The notes below the pieces were generated by a model. That model saw only the letters and a program-made list of their open reading frames with translations. It made no database searches and was not told where the DNA came from. Position numbers and translations under genes: made by a program. 64,000 nt of DNA from CAZXYS01 sp964645005 (GTDB lineage Bacteria > Bacteroidota > Ignavibacteria > Kapaibacteriales > UBA2268): positions 1 to 64,000 of the forward strand of contig CAZXYS010000004.1 in NCBI GenBank assembly GCA_964645005.1, read 5' to 3'. This document shows, piece after piece, positions 16,547-26,700 of this stretch (position 1 is the stretch's first letter; each line of letters begins with the position of its first letter).

Positions 16547-18010
16547 TTAATTTGAAGTAGTATCAGATTTCAACATTCTTTCGACAATTTCCGATACCAT
16601 TTTCGGATTGGCTTTGCCTTTTGTCATCTTCATCGCTTCGGCTACGAAGAAATTCAGACCACGCTTGCCTCTTTTCCTGTAATTTTGTACGGCATACGGA
16701 TTTTTTTCAATTATTCTTTTAGCGATTTCCGCAAGTTTTGAAGGGTCGGATATCTGCTCTAACCCCTCCTCTTTGACTATTTCCTCTGCACATTTACCGC
16801 TGTTTAATAATCTCTCGAATACTTTTTTACCGCTTTTACTTGAAATTTTCTCATCAGCAATTAAATCAGTTAACTCAGCGATATCTCTACTTTTAATTGA
16901 AATATCATCAATGTAAAAATTGCTTTCCGCCAATATTCTCAGTACATCAGTCATGATTCTGTTGCTGACCAGCTTGAACCTGTGCTGATCTTTAACTGAC
17001 AAATGACCGCATGCTTGCTCAAAGTAGTCGGCTAACTCCTTATTTTCCGTTAAAATTCCTGCGTCATATTCCGGTAAACCGTACTGCTTAATAAATCGAT
17101 TCCTCTTTTCTAAAGGCATTTCAGGCAGTTTTAGCGCAATTGAGTTGATCAATTCATCAGAAATATTGAAATGCGGAATATTTGGCTCCTGTGAATATCC
17201 GTAGTCATGTACATTTTCTTTAGATCTGGATGAAACAGTGACATGACTGGCTTCATCCCAATGCAATGTTTCATAAACAACTTTCCCTGCTGAAGATAAA
17301 ATCTTCTTCTGCCGCTCAAGTTCGTAATTTAATGCTCTTTCGACATTCCTAAAGCTGTTAAGGTTTTTAACTTCTGTTGGACTGCCCTGCCTTCCGGAAT
17401 TATTATCCATAACTGATATATTTGCATCGCAGCGCAGATCTCCCTTTTCCATGTCGCCGTTGCAAACATCAAGATACACCAGATTTTGTCTCAATTGCTT
17501 CAGAAATATATAAGCCTCGCGGGCGCTTTCAATTTCGGGCGCGGTCACTATTTCAATCAACGGGACACCGCAGCGATTCATATCTACGAGAACAGAACCA
17601 TCTGCATCAACAATTGATTTACCGGCATCTTCCTCGATATGCAATCTTTTGAGGTGAATAGCTCTATTTTTGTTGTTATCTGTTTCTAAGATCATTTTTC
17701 CATTAAGTCCCACCGGCTTGTCAAATTGTGTTATCTGAAAACCTTTGGGAAGATCATGGTAAAAATAGTGTTTCCTCGAAAATTCGGCGTTTTTATTTAT
17801 TTCAAAATCCAAAGCCACACACACTGCCAAAGCATAATCTGCTGCACCGGCATTCAACTTTGGCAGAGCTCCGGGATGCCCAAGACAAATTGGACAAACA
17901 AGTGTATTCGGTACTGCTCCGTATTCGTTTTTGCAACCGCAGAAAGCTTTAGTCCGGGTATTTAGCCGGACATGAATTTCGAGTCCAATTATTGGTTTAA
18001 AATCAGACAT
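16547..18010 (-). CDS. gatB: Asp-tRNA(Asn)/Glu-tRNA(Gln) amidotransferase subunit B
   Basis: A 487-residue protein of normal length. It starts with IGLEIHVRLNTRTKAFCGC, includes CPICLGHPGALPKLN (zinc cysteines) and KHYFYHDLPKGFQITQ, and has a C-terminal helical/YqeY-like tail ending in GKANPKMVSEIVERML. GatB binds the mischarged tRNA and activates it with ATP in the GatCAB complex, which makes Gln-tRNA or Asn-tRNA by transamidation. gatA and gatC are not beside it, which is common. Confidence 0.95.
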   Translation of the reverse strand: MSDFKPIIGLEIHVRLNTRTKAFCGCKNEYGAVPNTLVCPICLGHPGALPKLNAGAADYALAVCVALDFEINKNAEFSRKHYFYHDLPKGFQITQFDKPVGLNGKMILETDNNKNRAIHLKRLHIEEDAGKSIVDADGSVLVDMNRCGVPLIEIVTAPEIESAREAYIFLKQLRQNLVYLDVCNGDMEKGDLRCDANISVMDNNSGRQGSPTEVKNLNSFRNVERALNYELERQKKILSSAGKVVYETLHWDEASHVTVSSRSKENVHDYGYSQEPNIPHFNISDELINSIALKLPEMPLEKRNRFIKQYGLPEYDAGILTENKELADYFEQACGHLSVKDQHRFKLVSNRIMTDVLRILAESNFYIDDISIKSRDIAELTDLIADEKISSKSGKKVFERLLNSGKCAEEIVKEEGLEQISDPSKLAEIAKRIIEKNPYAVQNYRKRGKRGLNFFVAEAMKMTKGKANPKMVSEIVERMLKSDTTSN

Positions 18011-18180
18011 ATAGTCATTAAATTTGAAATTTATTAATATTTTTAAGAGAAAATTAACTGAAAATGATTATTTTAAAAATTGTATTTAAAATTATACGTT
18101 AATTACTAAAATCAAAATTAAAAATAAATTTCTTCTAAAAATATTGGTCAAAGCTGAAAAATCCACATAACAGTTGATAT

Positions 18181-18852
18181 ATGAATTCAAGAGATATAAT
18201 AATAGGCGATGTTCACGGTTGTAATAAAACGTTCAACAAGCTGCTGAAAACCCTAAAGCCAACTCATGAAGACCGTATCTATCTGCTCGGTGATTATATT
18301 GACCGGGGTCCGAATAGCAAAGGCGTAATTGATACTATCATTGATATGAGACAGCAGGGGTTGAGTGTTCGTGCGCTTATCGGCAATCATGAGTATATGC
18401 TGCTGCAATCCGTAAATAATGTTCGGGAGTACCTTAACTGGGTATATAACGGAGCGGAAGAAACCCTCATGAGTTTCAACGTAAACAGTCCACATGAAAT
18501 TGACGAGAAATATCTTAACTTTTTCAGGCATCTTGAATATTATATAGAACTGGATGATTATGTTATAGTACACGGGGGATTGAATTTCGACATTGGCGAT
18601 CCGTTCAGTGATAAGTTTTCAATGGTCTGGATCAGGAACAGGCACGTAGACAAAAGCAAGATCGGTGGAAAACGTTTGATCGTCGGGCATACCCCGCTGC
18701 CGCTGGAAGATGTTAAAAGTTTTCTTACGGAAGACAGAATTATGCTGGACGGTGGCTGCGTATATAAACACCGTCATCCCGGCATGGGCTATCTGTGTGC
18801 CCTGGAACTAAACTCATTCAACCTTACCTGCCAGGAAAATGTGGATTTTTAA
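18181..18852 (+). CDS. serine/threonine-type metallophosphoesterase (PrpA/ApaH-like)
   Basis: A 223-residue calcineurin-like phosphatase. The motifs in order are IIGDVHGCNKTF, LLGDYIDRGPNSKGV, IGNHEYMLLQ, VHGGLNF and VGHTPLP, then a DGGCVY close. These are the metal ligands of the PPP family. The bacterial members of this short type (PrpA, or phage lambda PP-like) dephosphorylate proteins or dinucleotides. It is a single-gene unit convergent with the GT10-like gene. Confidence 0.8.
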   Translation: MNSRDIIIGDVHGCNKTFNKLLKTLKPTHEDRIYLLGDYIDRGPNSKGVIDTIIDMRQQGLSVRALIGNHEYMLLQSVNNVREYLNWVYNGAEETLMSFNVNSPHEIDEKYLNFFRHLEYYIELDDYVIVHGGLNFDIGDPFSDKFSMVWIRNRHVDKSKIGGKRLIVGHTPLPLEDVKSFLTEDRIMLDGGCVYKHRHPGMGYLCALELNSFNLTCQENVDF

Positions 18853-18910
18853 CTGTTTTAAATTATTGGAAGCACTTTCAACTAAAGCTGCCGCTAATTA
18901 AGAAAATGTT

Positions 18911-18972
18911 GTCATCCTCCAACCCCGCTCCGGATGACTGGAATTGTCACCCTGAGCAGAGTCAAGTGTGAC
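18911..18972. repeat. short palindromic repeat between convergent genes
   Basis: Two hairpins in tandem: GTCATCC...CGGATGAC (18911-18938) and GTCACCCTGAGCAGAGTCAAGTGTGAC (about 18946-18972). The second resembles the widespread GTCACCCTGAGCGGAGTCGAAGG element, and the region near 30900-31000 carries related words (ACTGAGCGTAGTCGAAGT). It lies in the 272-base gap between the phosphatase and the GT10-like gene, which otherwise shows nothing. Confidence 0.55.
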
Positions 18973-19124
18973 TTGAATTATCTACTTATGTGACAGCCTC
19001 TGCAATTTGATGTTTTTCGGATGCCTTGCAAAGTATTAAAACACTTTGTTGCAAACGCTTACAAACGGAAATGTTCTCCAATGAATTATTTGGGATTAAT
19101 TATATTATTAACTCAGTAAGTTCC

Positions 19125-20150
19125 TTACCAATTCTGTCCATGGCGAAGCTTCCGGATCTTCATTCTTATTTTGCTCCAGCTAAGGTTATTAAGCCTCCTT
19201 AAAAAACTCTTGGCATTATATTCAAATTCCGCCTGAGCTTTGCTGAAACTTCTGGTTAAAGGATTTGCAGAAAAGATTGAAGATTTCAAAGAGACAGGCT
19301 CTTTATTATCATTAATGATATATTCTAGCTGCTTCATTATATTTTCTTTTTTTACATATTCATTTAGTTCGTTGTTCACAAAAAACGGCTGCTTAAGATA
19401 CTCAACATAAAGATCATCGTTTTTATCGATTTCGATTATCCTTTCAATTAATTCTTCATCGCTGCCGTAATCATAATAATTCAAGAAGCTCTTAGTGTTA
19501 AAATCAAGGTTAATATAAGGATTCCCCCAATATACAGGCAAGCTGTCCACTTTCATTGCTTCATATATCTTTTCCGAAGTGTAGTAGGGGCGTTCTTTAT
19601 TTTCGAAACTAATTGTGAATTTATACGGTTTGAGAAAATTCCATTTATCTTCAACATTCAATCCAAGATTAAAGCCGACATTATTCATGAATCTCCCGGC
19701 AGAGTCGACCTTTTTATACTTTGAAAGCTTTTTAAAAAAATCGTTTCTTTTTTTGCAATTTGGATTGGAATAAACAAAATTACAGAATTTGGTCTTACGT
19801 TTAAGTATTTCTTCGACAGGCGGACGTATCGTTAGCTCAGACATATCCCCATATTGATAATATGTCGGCAGTCTGTATTTTCGGGGATCGCCTTCAGAAG
19901 GAAAGAAAGAAAAAGCATAGTCACATTCATTCATATCAGGGCGGATTATTTCGCCGGTAAAGAATATTCTCTTGCAGTTAAAGTATTTATATCTATTTCC
20001 AAAAACCGAAAAGAAGAGATAATCGGGGTTATTTTCTGTTATTACTACATTGTATTTTTCTATTAAAAGGTTGTAGAATATGTTGTTTTCAGGTTCGAAA
20101 TTGTGCCAAAAATCAGTGTAATATATTCTTAAAGACGGTTTATCAGCCAT
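19125..20150 (-). CDS. GT10 (alpha-1,3-fucosyltransferase)-like glycosyltransferase
   Basis: A 341-residue cytoplasmic or peripheral protein. The N-terminal half has FWHNFEPENN and IFFTGEIIRPDMNECDYAF. The C-terminal half has FCNFVYSNPNCKKRNDFF, KFTISFENKERPYYTSEKI and VYWGNPYINLDF. The last two segments are the donor-binding motif of family GT10 (FENxxxxxYvTEKiyda ... PvywG). Such enzymes add fucose or a related sugar to surface glycans. It lies 3 bases from the EVE gene and could be co-transcribed with it. The specific sugar is unknown. Confidence 0.7.
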   Translation of the reverse strand: MADKPSLRIYYTDFWHNFEPENNIFYNLLIEKYNVVITENNPDYLFFSVFGNRYKYFNCKRIFFTGEIIRPDMNECDYAFSFFPSEGDPRKYRLPTYYQYGDMSELTIRPPVEEILKRKTKFCNFVYSNPNCKKRNDFFKKLSKYKKVDSAGRFMNNVGFNLGLNVEDKWNFLKPYKFTISFENKERPYYTSEKIYEAMKVDSLPVYWGNPYINLDFNTKSFLNYYDYGSDEELIERIIEIDKNDDLYVEYLKQPFFVNNELNEYVKKENIMKQLEYIINDNKEPVSLKSSIFSANPLTRSFSKAQAEFEYNAKSFLRRLNNLSWSKIRMKIRKLRHGQNW

Positions 20151-20153
20151 TTT

Positions 20154-20558
20154 TTATTTACTCAATTTAAGTACAGTATCAAACTCATCTTTAGTTATAG
20201 GCATCACGGATAATCTGGACTGCTTTATCAATCCGATATTTTTTAGTTTGTCATTTTTCTTTATCTGGTCGAGGGTGACCGGTTTATTGAATTCTTCCTT
20301 TTTTCTGAGTTTAACGGCAACCCATCTATCGTCATCAGTTGTTGGATCCTGGTAAGCTTCCTTTGTAACTTCGGTTGAACCAACAATTTCTTTTCCTATA
20401 ACGCTATGATAAAATAAAACCTGATCACCTTTTTTCATTTGCTTAAGGTTATTCCTTGCCTGATAATTTCTGACGCCGTCCCAGTCAGTTTCTTTATCTT
20501 TTTTCATGTCGTCCCATGAATAGTCTTTTGGATCAGATTTAACAAGCCAATAAGCCAT
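20154..20558 (-). CDS. EVE-domain protein (modified-base binding, PUA-like)
   Basis: A 134-residue single-domain protein: MAYWLVKSDPKDYSWDDM, then VRNYQARNNLKQMKKGDQVLFYHS, then DDRWVAVKLR and a LIKQSRLSVMPI end. This is the EVE fold, a PUA-like domain that in some bacteria binds modified cytosine or adenine in DNA, or RNA. The frame is open upstream, but the ATG at 20558 has AAGGAG 3-8 bases upstream and matches the family start. Its 5' end lies 19 bases after the stop of the lipoprotein gene upstream. Confidence 0.88.
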   Translation of the reverse strand: MAYWLVKSDPKDYSWDDMKKDKETDWDGVRNYQARNNLKQMKKGDQVLFYHSVIGKEIVGSTEVTKEAYQDPTTDDDRWVAVKLRKKEEFNKPVTLDQIKKNDKLKNIGLIKQSRLSVMPITKDEFDTVLKLSK

Positions 20559-20577
20559 TCTAACTCCTTGCTTATTT

Positions 20578-21120
20578 CTAATTAACTTCCTTAATGCCCT
20601 CAAGTAATAATTTTTCTACTGTGTAAATAGAGTCAGGATAATTTTTTTGGATATTATCAATAGTATCAGATATGGAAAAACCGGGTATAGTGTCGGTAAT
20701 GTCCATTACATAATAAGCAGGCAAAAAGTTTAGTTCGAAATTATTCTTATAGGGATGTGCATAGCTTTCATTAGCCATAGAATAGATTTCGATAGAAGAA
20801 TCAGAAATATTTGCTTCCCTGAGTGTTTTGATCAGATAGGCGAAATCCTTTTGTGGGATTTGGCATGCACACTGCGGTTTTACGAAAAAGAAAAACCTGT
20901 GCAAATCCGAATCAAACTCATTTTGAATCTGTTGTGTGATTGCCTGATCGGGCTGATATGATTTGTATTCCACATCGAACCAGATGAATTTGGGAGAACC
21001 AAATAGTTCATTGATCTCCATTTTGTCAGCTTCTTTATTAGGTTCGGTTGAATTGATGCAACCGGGTATTAATATTGCGCCTAAAATTATAATTACTGTC
21101 AAGTATATTGATATTTTCAT
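20578..21120 (-). CDS. hypothetical lipoprotein
   Basis: A 180-residue protein with a lipoprotein signal (hydrophobic 4-17, lipobox ILIPGC). The mature domain contains FFFFVKPQCACQIPQKDFAYL, then an amphipathic helix, then FLPAYYVMDITD. A strand, a C-x-C-Q loop, a helix and a later strand ending before a proline recall a thioredoxin-like fold with a non-standard Cys pair, but this is only a guess by eye. Upstream of and probably co-transcribed with the EVE gene. Function unknown. Confidence 0.6.
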   Translation of the reverse strand: MKISIYLTVIIILGAILIPGCINSTEPNKEADKMEINELFGSPKFIWFDVEYKSYQPDQAITQQIQNEFDSDLHRFFFFVKPQCACQIPQKDFAYLIKTLREANISDSSIEIYSMANESYAHPYKNNFELNFLPAYYVMDITDTIPGFSISDTIDNIQKNYPDSIYTVEKLLLEGIKEVN

Positions 21121-21311
21121 TTTATCACCTATATTATTTTTTTATTAAATGTAAATATAAGACTTTTTTTTAAATAATCTAAAAGCATGGAGCTAATTTT
21201 AAAGTCAGAAATTTTGTAATATTTTTACTAATAAACTGTTATTATATAAACAGATCAGACAGAAAATAATTTCTTTTGAGAAATTTTTTAAAACAAATAT
21301 CAGTAAAATAG

Positions 21312-22367
21312 ATGGTTTATAACAGGTATTCTTTTAAATTGGTCCCTTTTTTATTAGTTGGTATATCTTTGATTTTCTCGTCGTGTGCTGAGACATCTCA
21401 ACCTCAAACAGAGAAACAATACAATTATCTTAATGTGCCGGAAGGTTTTCCGCCAATCCCCTATCCTGAGGATAATCCTATTACCCAGGAAAAGATTGAA
21501 CTTGGCAGAAAACTTTTTTACGATAATATCGTTTCCGCTGACAGATCGATAAAATCATGCTCTCACTGTAAGAAACAGTCAAATGCATTTTCAGATCCAA
21601 GAAAGGTGAGCCGCGGCTTTAATGATAATCCTGAATTCAGGAATGCGACTCCTATGGTAAATCTGGCTTACAGGGAGGAATTCTTTTGGGATGGAAGTGT
21701 ACAAAGTCTGGAAGAACAGGTTTACGAAAGCATTACCAGACCAGTGACCTTTAATATGGATACCAACAAGCTGAAGCAAAGATTACTGGGCGATCCCCAA
21801 TATCCTGAATTATTCAGAAGGGCATTCGGAGAGGAATCGGAACCGTCAGCTTTTCTCGTGTCCAAAGCAATAGCAACATTTGTTAGAACTATGGTTTCCG
21901 GTAATTCACCTTACGATCAGTATGTTAATGGTGATTCGAGCGCTTTAAACGAAAGTGAAAAACGGGGCATGGATCTGTTTTTCAGCGAACGAACGAATTG
22001 TGCTTCATGCCATTCAGGTTTTATGTTCACCGACGAGAAATACCATAATACAGGCTTGGAAAGCCACTATTTCGATCATGGCAGGTATTACGTCACGGGA
22101 AATATTTATGATAAAGGGAAGTTTATGACACCGACATTGCGGAATGTAGAAGTTTCGGGTCCATATATGCATAACGGTGAATTAGAGTCACTTGAAGAGG
22201 TTATCGAGCATTATAACAGCGGTGGTTCACAATTTATTAACAAAGATACTATAATAAAACCACTTAAGCTTAGCGAACAACAACAAGAGGACCTGGTAAA
22301 TTTCTTGAAAGCGTTGACAGACGAGGAATTTTTAGACAACCCTAAATATAAAAATCCTGATTTTTAA
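21312..22367 (+). CDS. di-haem cytochrome c peroxidase family lipoprotein with CxxCK first site
   Basis: A 351-residue MauG/CcpA-family protein with a lipoprotein signal (lipobox IFSSC). It carries family hallmarks GRKLFYDN, AFSDPRKVSRGF and PMVNLAYREEFFWDG, and a normal second haem site NCASCHSGF (Cys230, His234). It ends with GPYMHNGELESLEEVIEHYN. The first haem site is C83-S-H-C86-K87: the histidine that should ligate the peroxidatic haem is a lysine. The codons read TGC TCT CAC TGT AAG. The family reduces hydrogen peroxide or oxidises proteins with two c-haems in the periplasm. A paralogue follows directly at 22480. Confidence 0.88.
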   Translation: MVYNRYSFKLVPFLLVGISLIFSSCAETSQPQTEKQYNYLNVPEGFPPIPYPEDNPITQEKIELGRKLFYDNIVSADRSIKSCSHCKKQSNAFSDPRKVSRGFNDNPEFRNATPMVNLAYREEFFWDGSVQSLEEQVYESITRPVTFNMDTNKLKQRLLGDPQYPELFRRAFGEESEPSAFLVSKAIATFVRTMVSGNSPYDQYVNGDSSALNESEKRGMDLFFSERTNCASCHSGFMFTDEKYHNTGLESHYFDHGRYYVTGNIYDKGKFMTPTLRNVEVSGPYMHNGELESLEEVIEHYNSGGSQFINKDTIIKPLKLSEQQQEDLVNFLKALTDEEFLDNPKYKNPDF

Positions 22368-22479
22368 ATAATTTTTTATTACATTAGCGTTATTGTATTG
22401 GATATAAAGATAAAATTTATTATAATTATTAAATAGTAAGATATTGTTTTTTTTTAAGGATATTATCCGAGGTGATTAA

Positions 22480-23535
22480 ATGTATACATATAGCAAATTA
22501 TCAATATTATTAATATTAGTGATTTCATTAGGATTTTTAGTATCATGTTCGGACACAGGCAATAAGACAGAACCTGACAAAGATGAGAATTATCTGGTGG
22601 TGCCCGGGCACTTTCCACCAGTACCGCAGCCAGAAGATAATCCGATAACAAAAGAAAAAGTGAAACTTGGCAGGATGTTGTTTTACGAGAAATTGTTGTC
22701 TCGAAATAAAGAGATACCTTCATGCTCACATTGTATGTCACAGCAGCATGCGTTCTCCGATGATCAAGCTATAAGCAAGGGCATCGATAACGAACCCGAG
22801 CCGCGCAATGCCATGTCACTTGTAAATGCAGCTTACAGAGATAAGCTTTTCTGGGATGGGCGCGGCAGTGCCATAGAATCTCCTGCTTACAGGAGTATCT
22901 GGCTGCCAATGATCCTGGATGCCGATACTAACGAGGTACAAAAGCGGCTGGAGAACCATCCTGAGTATCCGCGGTTGTTCAAAGAGGCTTTCGGCGAGGA
23001 TGCAAAACCCACGGCTTATCTTGCATCAAAAGCCATTGCATCATTTGTGAGGACTTTTATATCCGGGAATTCTACTTATGACAGATACATTAATGGAGAT
23101 TCATCAGCATTGAGTGATAGCCAGTTAAGAGGCAAAGAACTTTTCTTCAGCGAAAGAACGCAGTGTGCGACTTGCCATTCGGGTATTTTCTTTACGGACC
23201 TTAAATTCCACAATACTGGTACCACAACCCACTATTTTGATAAAGGCAGGTTTTATATAACCGATAAGGTTTTAGACTGGGGTAAATTTATTACACCCAC
23301 CTTAAGAAATGTGGAGGTGAGCGGACCGTACATGCATAATGGCGAGTTGGAAACTCTGGAAGATGTGATTGACCATTACAGCCGGGGCGGCTACGAATTC
23401 TATACTAAAAGTCCGTTGATGGATTCTCTCAATTTTACTGATCAGGAAAAGGATGATCTGATTGCTTTCTTAAAATCTTTGACCGATCATGAATTTCTGA
23501 ATAATCCGAAATTTTCGAATCCGCATGTAAAATAG
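22480..23535 (+). CDS. di-haem cytochrome c peroxidase family lipoprotein with CxxCM first site
   Basis: A second 351-residue paralogue of the gene at 21312, clearly similar along its whole length (same NPITKEKVKLGR, AFSDDQ, AYRDKLFWDG and GPYMHNGELE segments). It has its own lipoprotein signal (lipobox FLVSC). The second haem site is normal (QCATCHSG). The first is C82-S-H-C85-M86 (TGC TCA CAT TGT ATG), so the proximal histidine is replaced by methionine. A terminator follows at 23559. Both copies being altered at the same residue argues against sequencing error. Confidence 0.88.
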   Translation: MYTYSKLSILLILVISLGFLVSCSDTGNKTEPDKDENYLVVPGHFPPVPQPEDNPITKEKVKLGRMLFYEKLLSRNKEIPSCSHCMSQQHAFSDDQAISKGIDNEPEPRNAMSLVNAAYRDKLFWDGRGSAIESPAYRSIWLPMILDADTNEVQKRLENHPEYPRLFKEAFGEDAKPTAYLASKAIASFVRTFISGNSTYDRYINGDSSALSDSQLRGKELFFSERTQCATCHSGIFFTDLKFHNTGTTTHYFDKGRFYITDKVLDWGKFITPTLRNVEVSGPYMHNGELETLEDVIDHYSRGGYEFYTKSPLMDSLNFTDQEKDDLIAFLKSLTDHEFLNNPKFSNPHVK

Positions 23536-23558
23536 ATTTTAATTTACAATTCTTCTTC

Positions 23559-23600
23559 AAAACTTTTCCTTAGTTCATTCCTATGGAAAAGTTTTTTTTT
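23559..23600 (+). terminator. rho-independent terminator after the peroxidase pair
   Basis: Stem AAAACTTTTCC (23559-23569) with GGAAAAGTTTT (from 23585), followed by an uninterrupted T-run to about 23600. It ends the tandem cytochrome peroxidase unit. Confidence 0.8.
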
Positions 23601-23756
23601 GCTTAAAGTTTGTTTTCATGGGGAAAGTAAGGGTGTCCTTAAAAATTTTTGCGACATTTTGTATATTCATGTGTCAATTATATATAGAATAATTTGCAAC
23701 ATTTTTAAAAATCAGGTGTATATCTAAATATAAGTTCAGTAATCGGGAGCAGAGAT

Positions 23757-26700
23757 ATGAAAAAATTTTACACTTTGCTTATAATATTTGTTCTCTGCGG
23801 ATCGCAGGTCTTCTCACAAAGATTGATTGTGTATCCACCGGATATCTCTGATTACCCTACGGTTCGTGCCGATTTCTTCTTATATAATTCCGATGATAAA
23901 CGAATAACAGACCTTGACAAAAACGACTTCAAAGTGTATGAAGATAATCAGCCTCAAAAAATCACTTTTCTGGATTGTCCTCATTCCGGAGGTAAAACAC
24001 CGATTTCGTCAGTTCTTACAATTGATGCATCCGGTTCAATGGCAGGCAAACATATAACAATGGCTAAAGCCGCTGCCAGAACATGGATAGCCAATCTACC
24101 CCGCGATGGAAGCGAATGTGCTATAACAAGTTTTAATGTGCTGAGCGAGGTCAGGGCTGATTTCACATTCTTTAAACCTGTTCTTTATGAAGCAGTTGAC
24201 AGCATAAAAGCTGATAATGCCACTAACTATAATGGCGGATTTATGCAGCCAAATACGGGAGCTATAAGTGTTGCTTCGAAGGGTAAGAATAAAAGAGTCA
24301 TAGTTTTTCTAACGGATGGACAGGCATCAGGGGAAACAGGAAAGATAATACAAAAAGCAAGAAATATTGACTGTGCTATCTTCAGTGTGGTTATTGGAAA
24401 CAATATCTCAAAAATGCTGAAAGAAGTATCCATTCAAACCGGGGGAATGTATTTTGACAATGTTAATAACGAATCCGTTCTTACGGATATCTACAAATAC
24501 ATTCAGGAAATTGCGAGAGACCTCTCACCATGCAAAATAGAATGGTTGTCCGAAAGCTGCCTGCCAACAAGAACATCCACGATAATTCATCAGGAAAGCG
24601 GGAAGATGTCTAACGTAACATACGAAGTTTCAACAGATAAACTGCCTTATCTATCATTTTCGTCAAATGCATCATTGGAATTTAGCGGTACTGAGCTTGG
24701 ATCTTACGAGGAAAAACAAATTATAATTACTGCTAATGTAAGACCAATTGAAGTGTATGATATCAAATCTGATAATGCTAATTTTATTATTACGGATCAC
24801 GGCGGCAGCCCGCCTGAATTCGAAATATTACCAGGGGAAAGCCGGACTTTTACCGTGCGCTTTACTCCTGTTGACTCTTCAGTGCAGTACGGGAAATTTA
24901 CACTGGTTAGTAACTCTTGCGGCAAGAAAGATTTCCATGTTTACGCCGATTATAACGACCCTTATGCTGAACGAGCCCTGAAGTTAATTCATCCCAATGG
25001 AGGCGAAACATTCATTGCCGGTAATGACACGGTTATTAAATGGGAAGGCATATCTAAGAATGATACTGTTTCGGTTTCTTACAGTACAAATAACGGAAAA
25101 ACATGGTTAAAACTTGCTGATAAAGCTGCAGGATACAATTACAATTGGAAAAAAATACCAAAGGTGAACTCGGATAGCTGCCTCGCTAAAATTCGGGAGA
25201 ATAAAGAATATCAAAGCTGGACAAATATCATTGGAAACAACTATTTCGAAAGTATAGAAGGTTTCGATATTGATAAAGATAATAATTCATTTATAACCGG
25301 TGGCTATAGGTTTTCCCTTGGATTTGGCAATGGTAAATGGATATTATCTCCTGATTCGGGGAGCACTTATTTAGCAAAATTTAATAGCGAGGGTAGCTGT
25401 TTATGGGCTAATAATATGGATGGACCTAACATAGAGATACCGGTTGGAGTTCATGTAGACAAAGAAGGCAATTCTTATGTATGGGGCAGGACTTATGATA
25501 ATATGAAATTAAATGATAAGAATGTTATTAGTGGTAATTATTTGTACTTAATTAAATTTTCTCCGGCAGGCGATCTAATCTGGCATCAAACTATCAACGA
25601 TCCCTGGAATAACAGTATAAGCGATGTTACGACAGATAATAGCGGCAATGTTTATATAACCGGGTATTTTAAGTTTAATATCAAATTTGCGGATGATTTC
25701 GAATTAATACCTTCGCAAAACACTGATTTCACAGGATATACAGCAAAATACGATAAGGATGGTAAATTTATAGATGCAGTAACTCTTGATTATTATGATA
25801 AAAATATGAAAATCCGAATCACTCCCGGAGAGAATCTTATACTATCCTGGCAGGAAAATATTATTAAATTGGACTCAATGCTCAATAAGCAATGGGATTA
25901 TCGTATTGAAAATCCAAATTTCCCGGAAAGTTTCGGAGATGTGGAATTAGATAATACCGGCAATATATTTGCTGCTGCACTTACTAAAGTGGATTCCGGC
26001 AAATATATAAATCACCTCTTAAAATTGAGCCGGAACGGGGATCTTATCCGAAATGATACCACTCCGCATTTCCAAATTATATATATAGACAGAATAGGCA
26101 ATCTTTACGCACTTGCTAATATAAATGATTCTCTTGATATGGAATTTGATCCATCAATTGATACTACCGGCGAATATATTTTAAAATTCAATTCACTTTT
26201 AGAATTTCAGAATGCTATATATTTCGGTGATAATTCACCTTTGGAAATGTATGCAGATGATCTGAACCAGATATATATAGCCGGTGAGTTTACTAAGACA
26301 GATTTTGGTACCGGAAACACAATCACATCAGAAGGTGAATCAGATGTTTTTCTTAAAAAGCTGTCCGATATTCAAACCCAGGAAGATATTTCCGATGAGG
26401 TCTGGTCAATTGTATATCCTGTTGTAAAAACTCATGCGGTAGATATGGGAACAGTTGTTGAAGATGACAAAAAAGACTCTACCGTGAATGATTTTATTAT
26501 TAACACCAGTAATTATCCGGTGATACTTGACTCATTGAGTATCACTGGCACTGATACTCAGGCTTTCAGTATCGTAAGTGATATAAAAGACTATAGAATT
26601 GAACCTCATGATTCAGTGAAAGTAACATTCTGCTTCAATCCAAAGACCGTAGGTGGAAAGATTGCTGATATCGATATACATCTCAACACGGAAACCAAAA

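Noticed and set aside
20559..20603. longer start for the EVE-domain protein at 20603
   Set aside because: The extra 15 residues do not belong to the EVE fold and overlap the upstream gene's end, while the ATG at 20558 has a strong ribosome-binding site.
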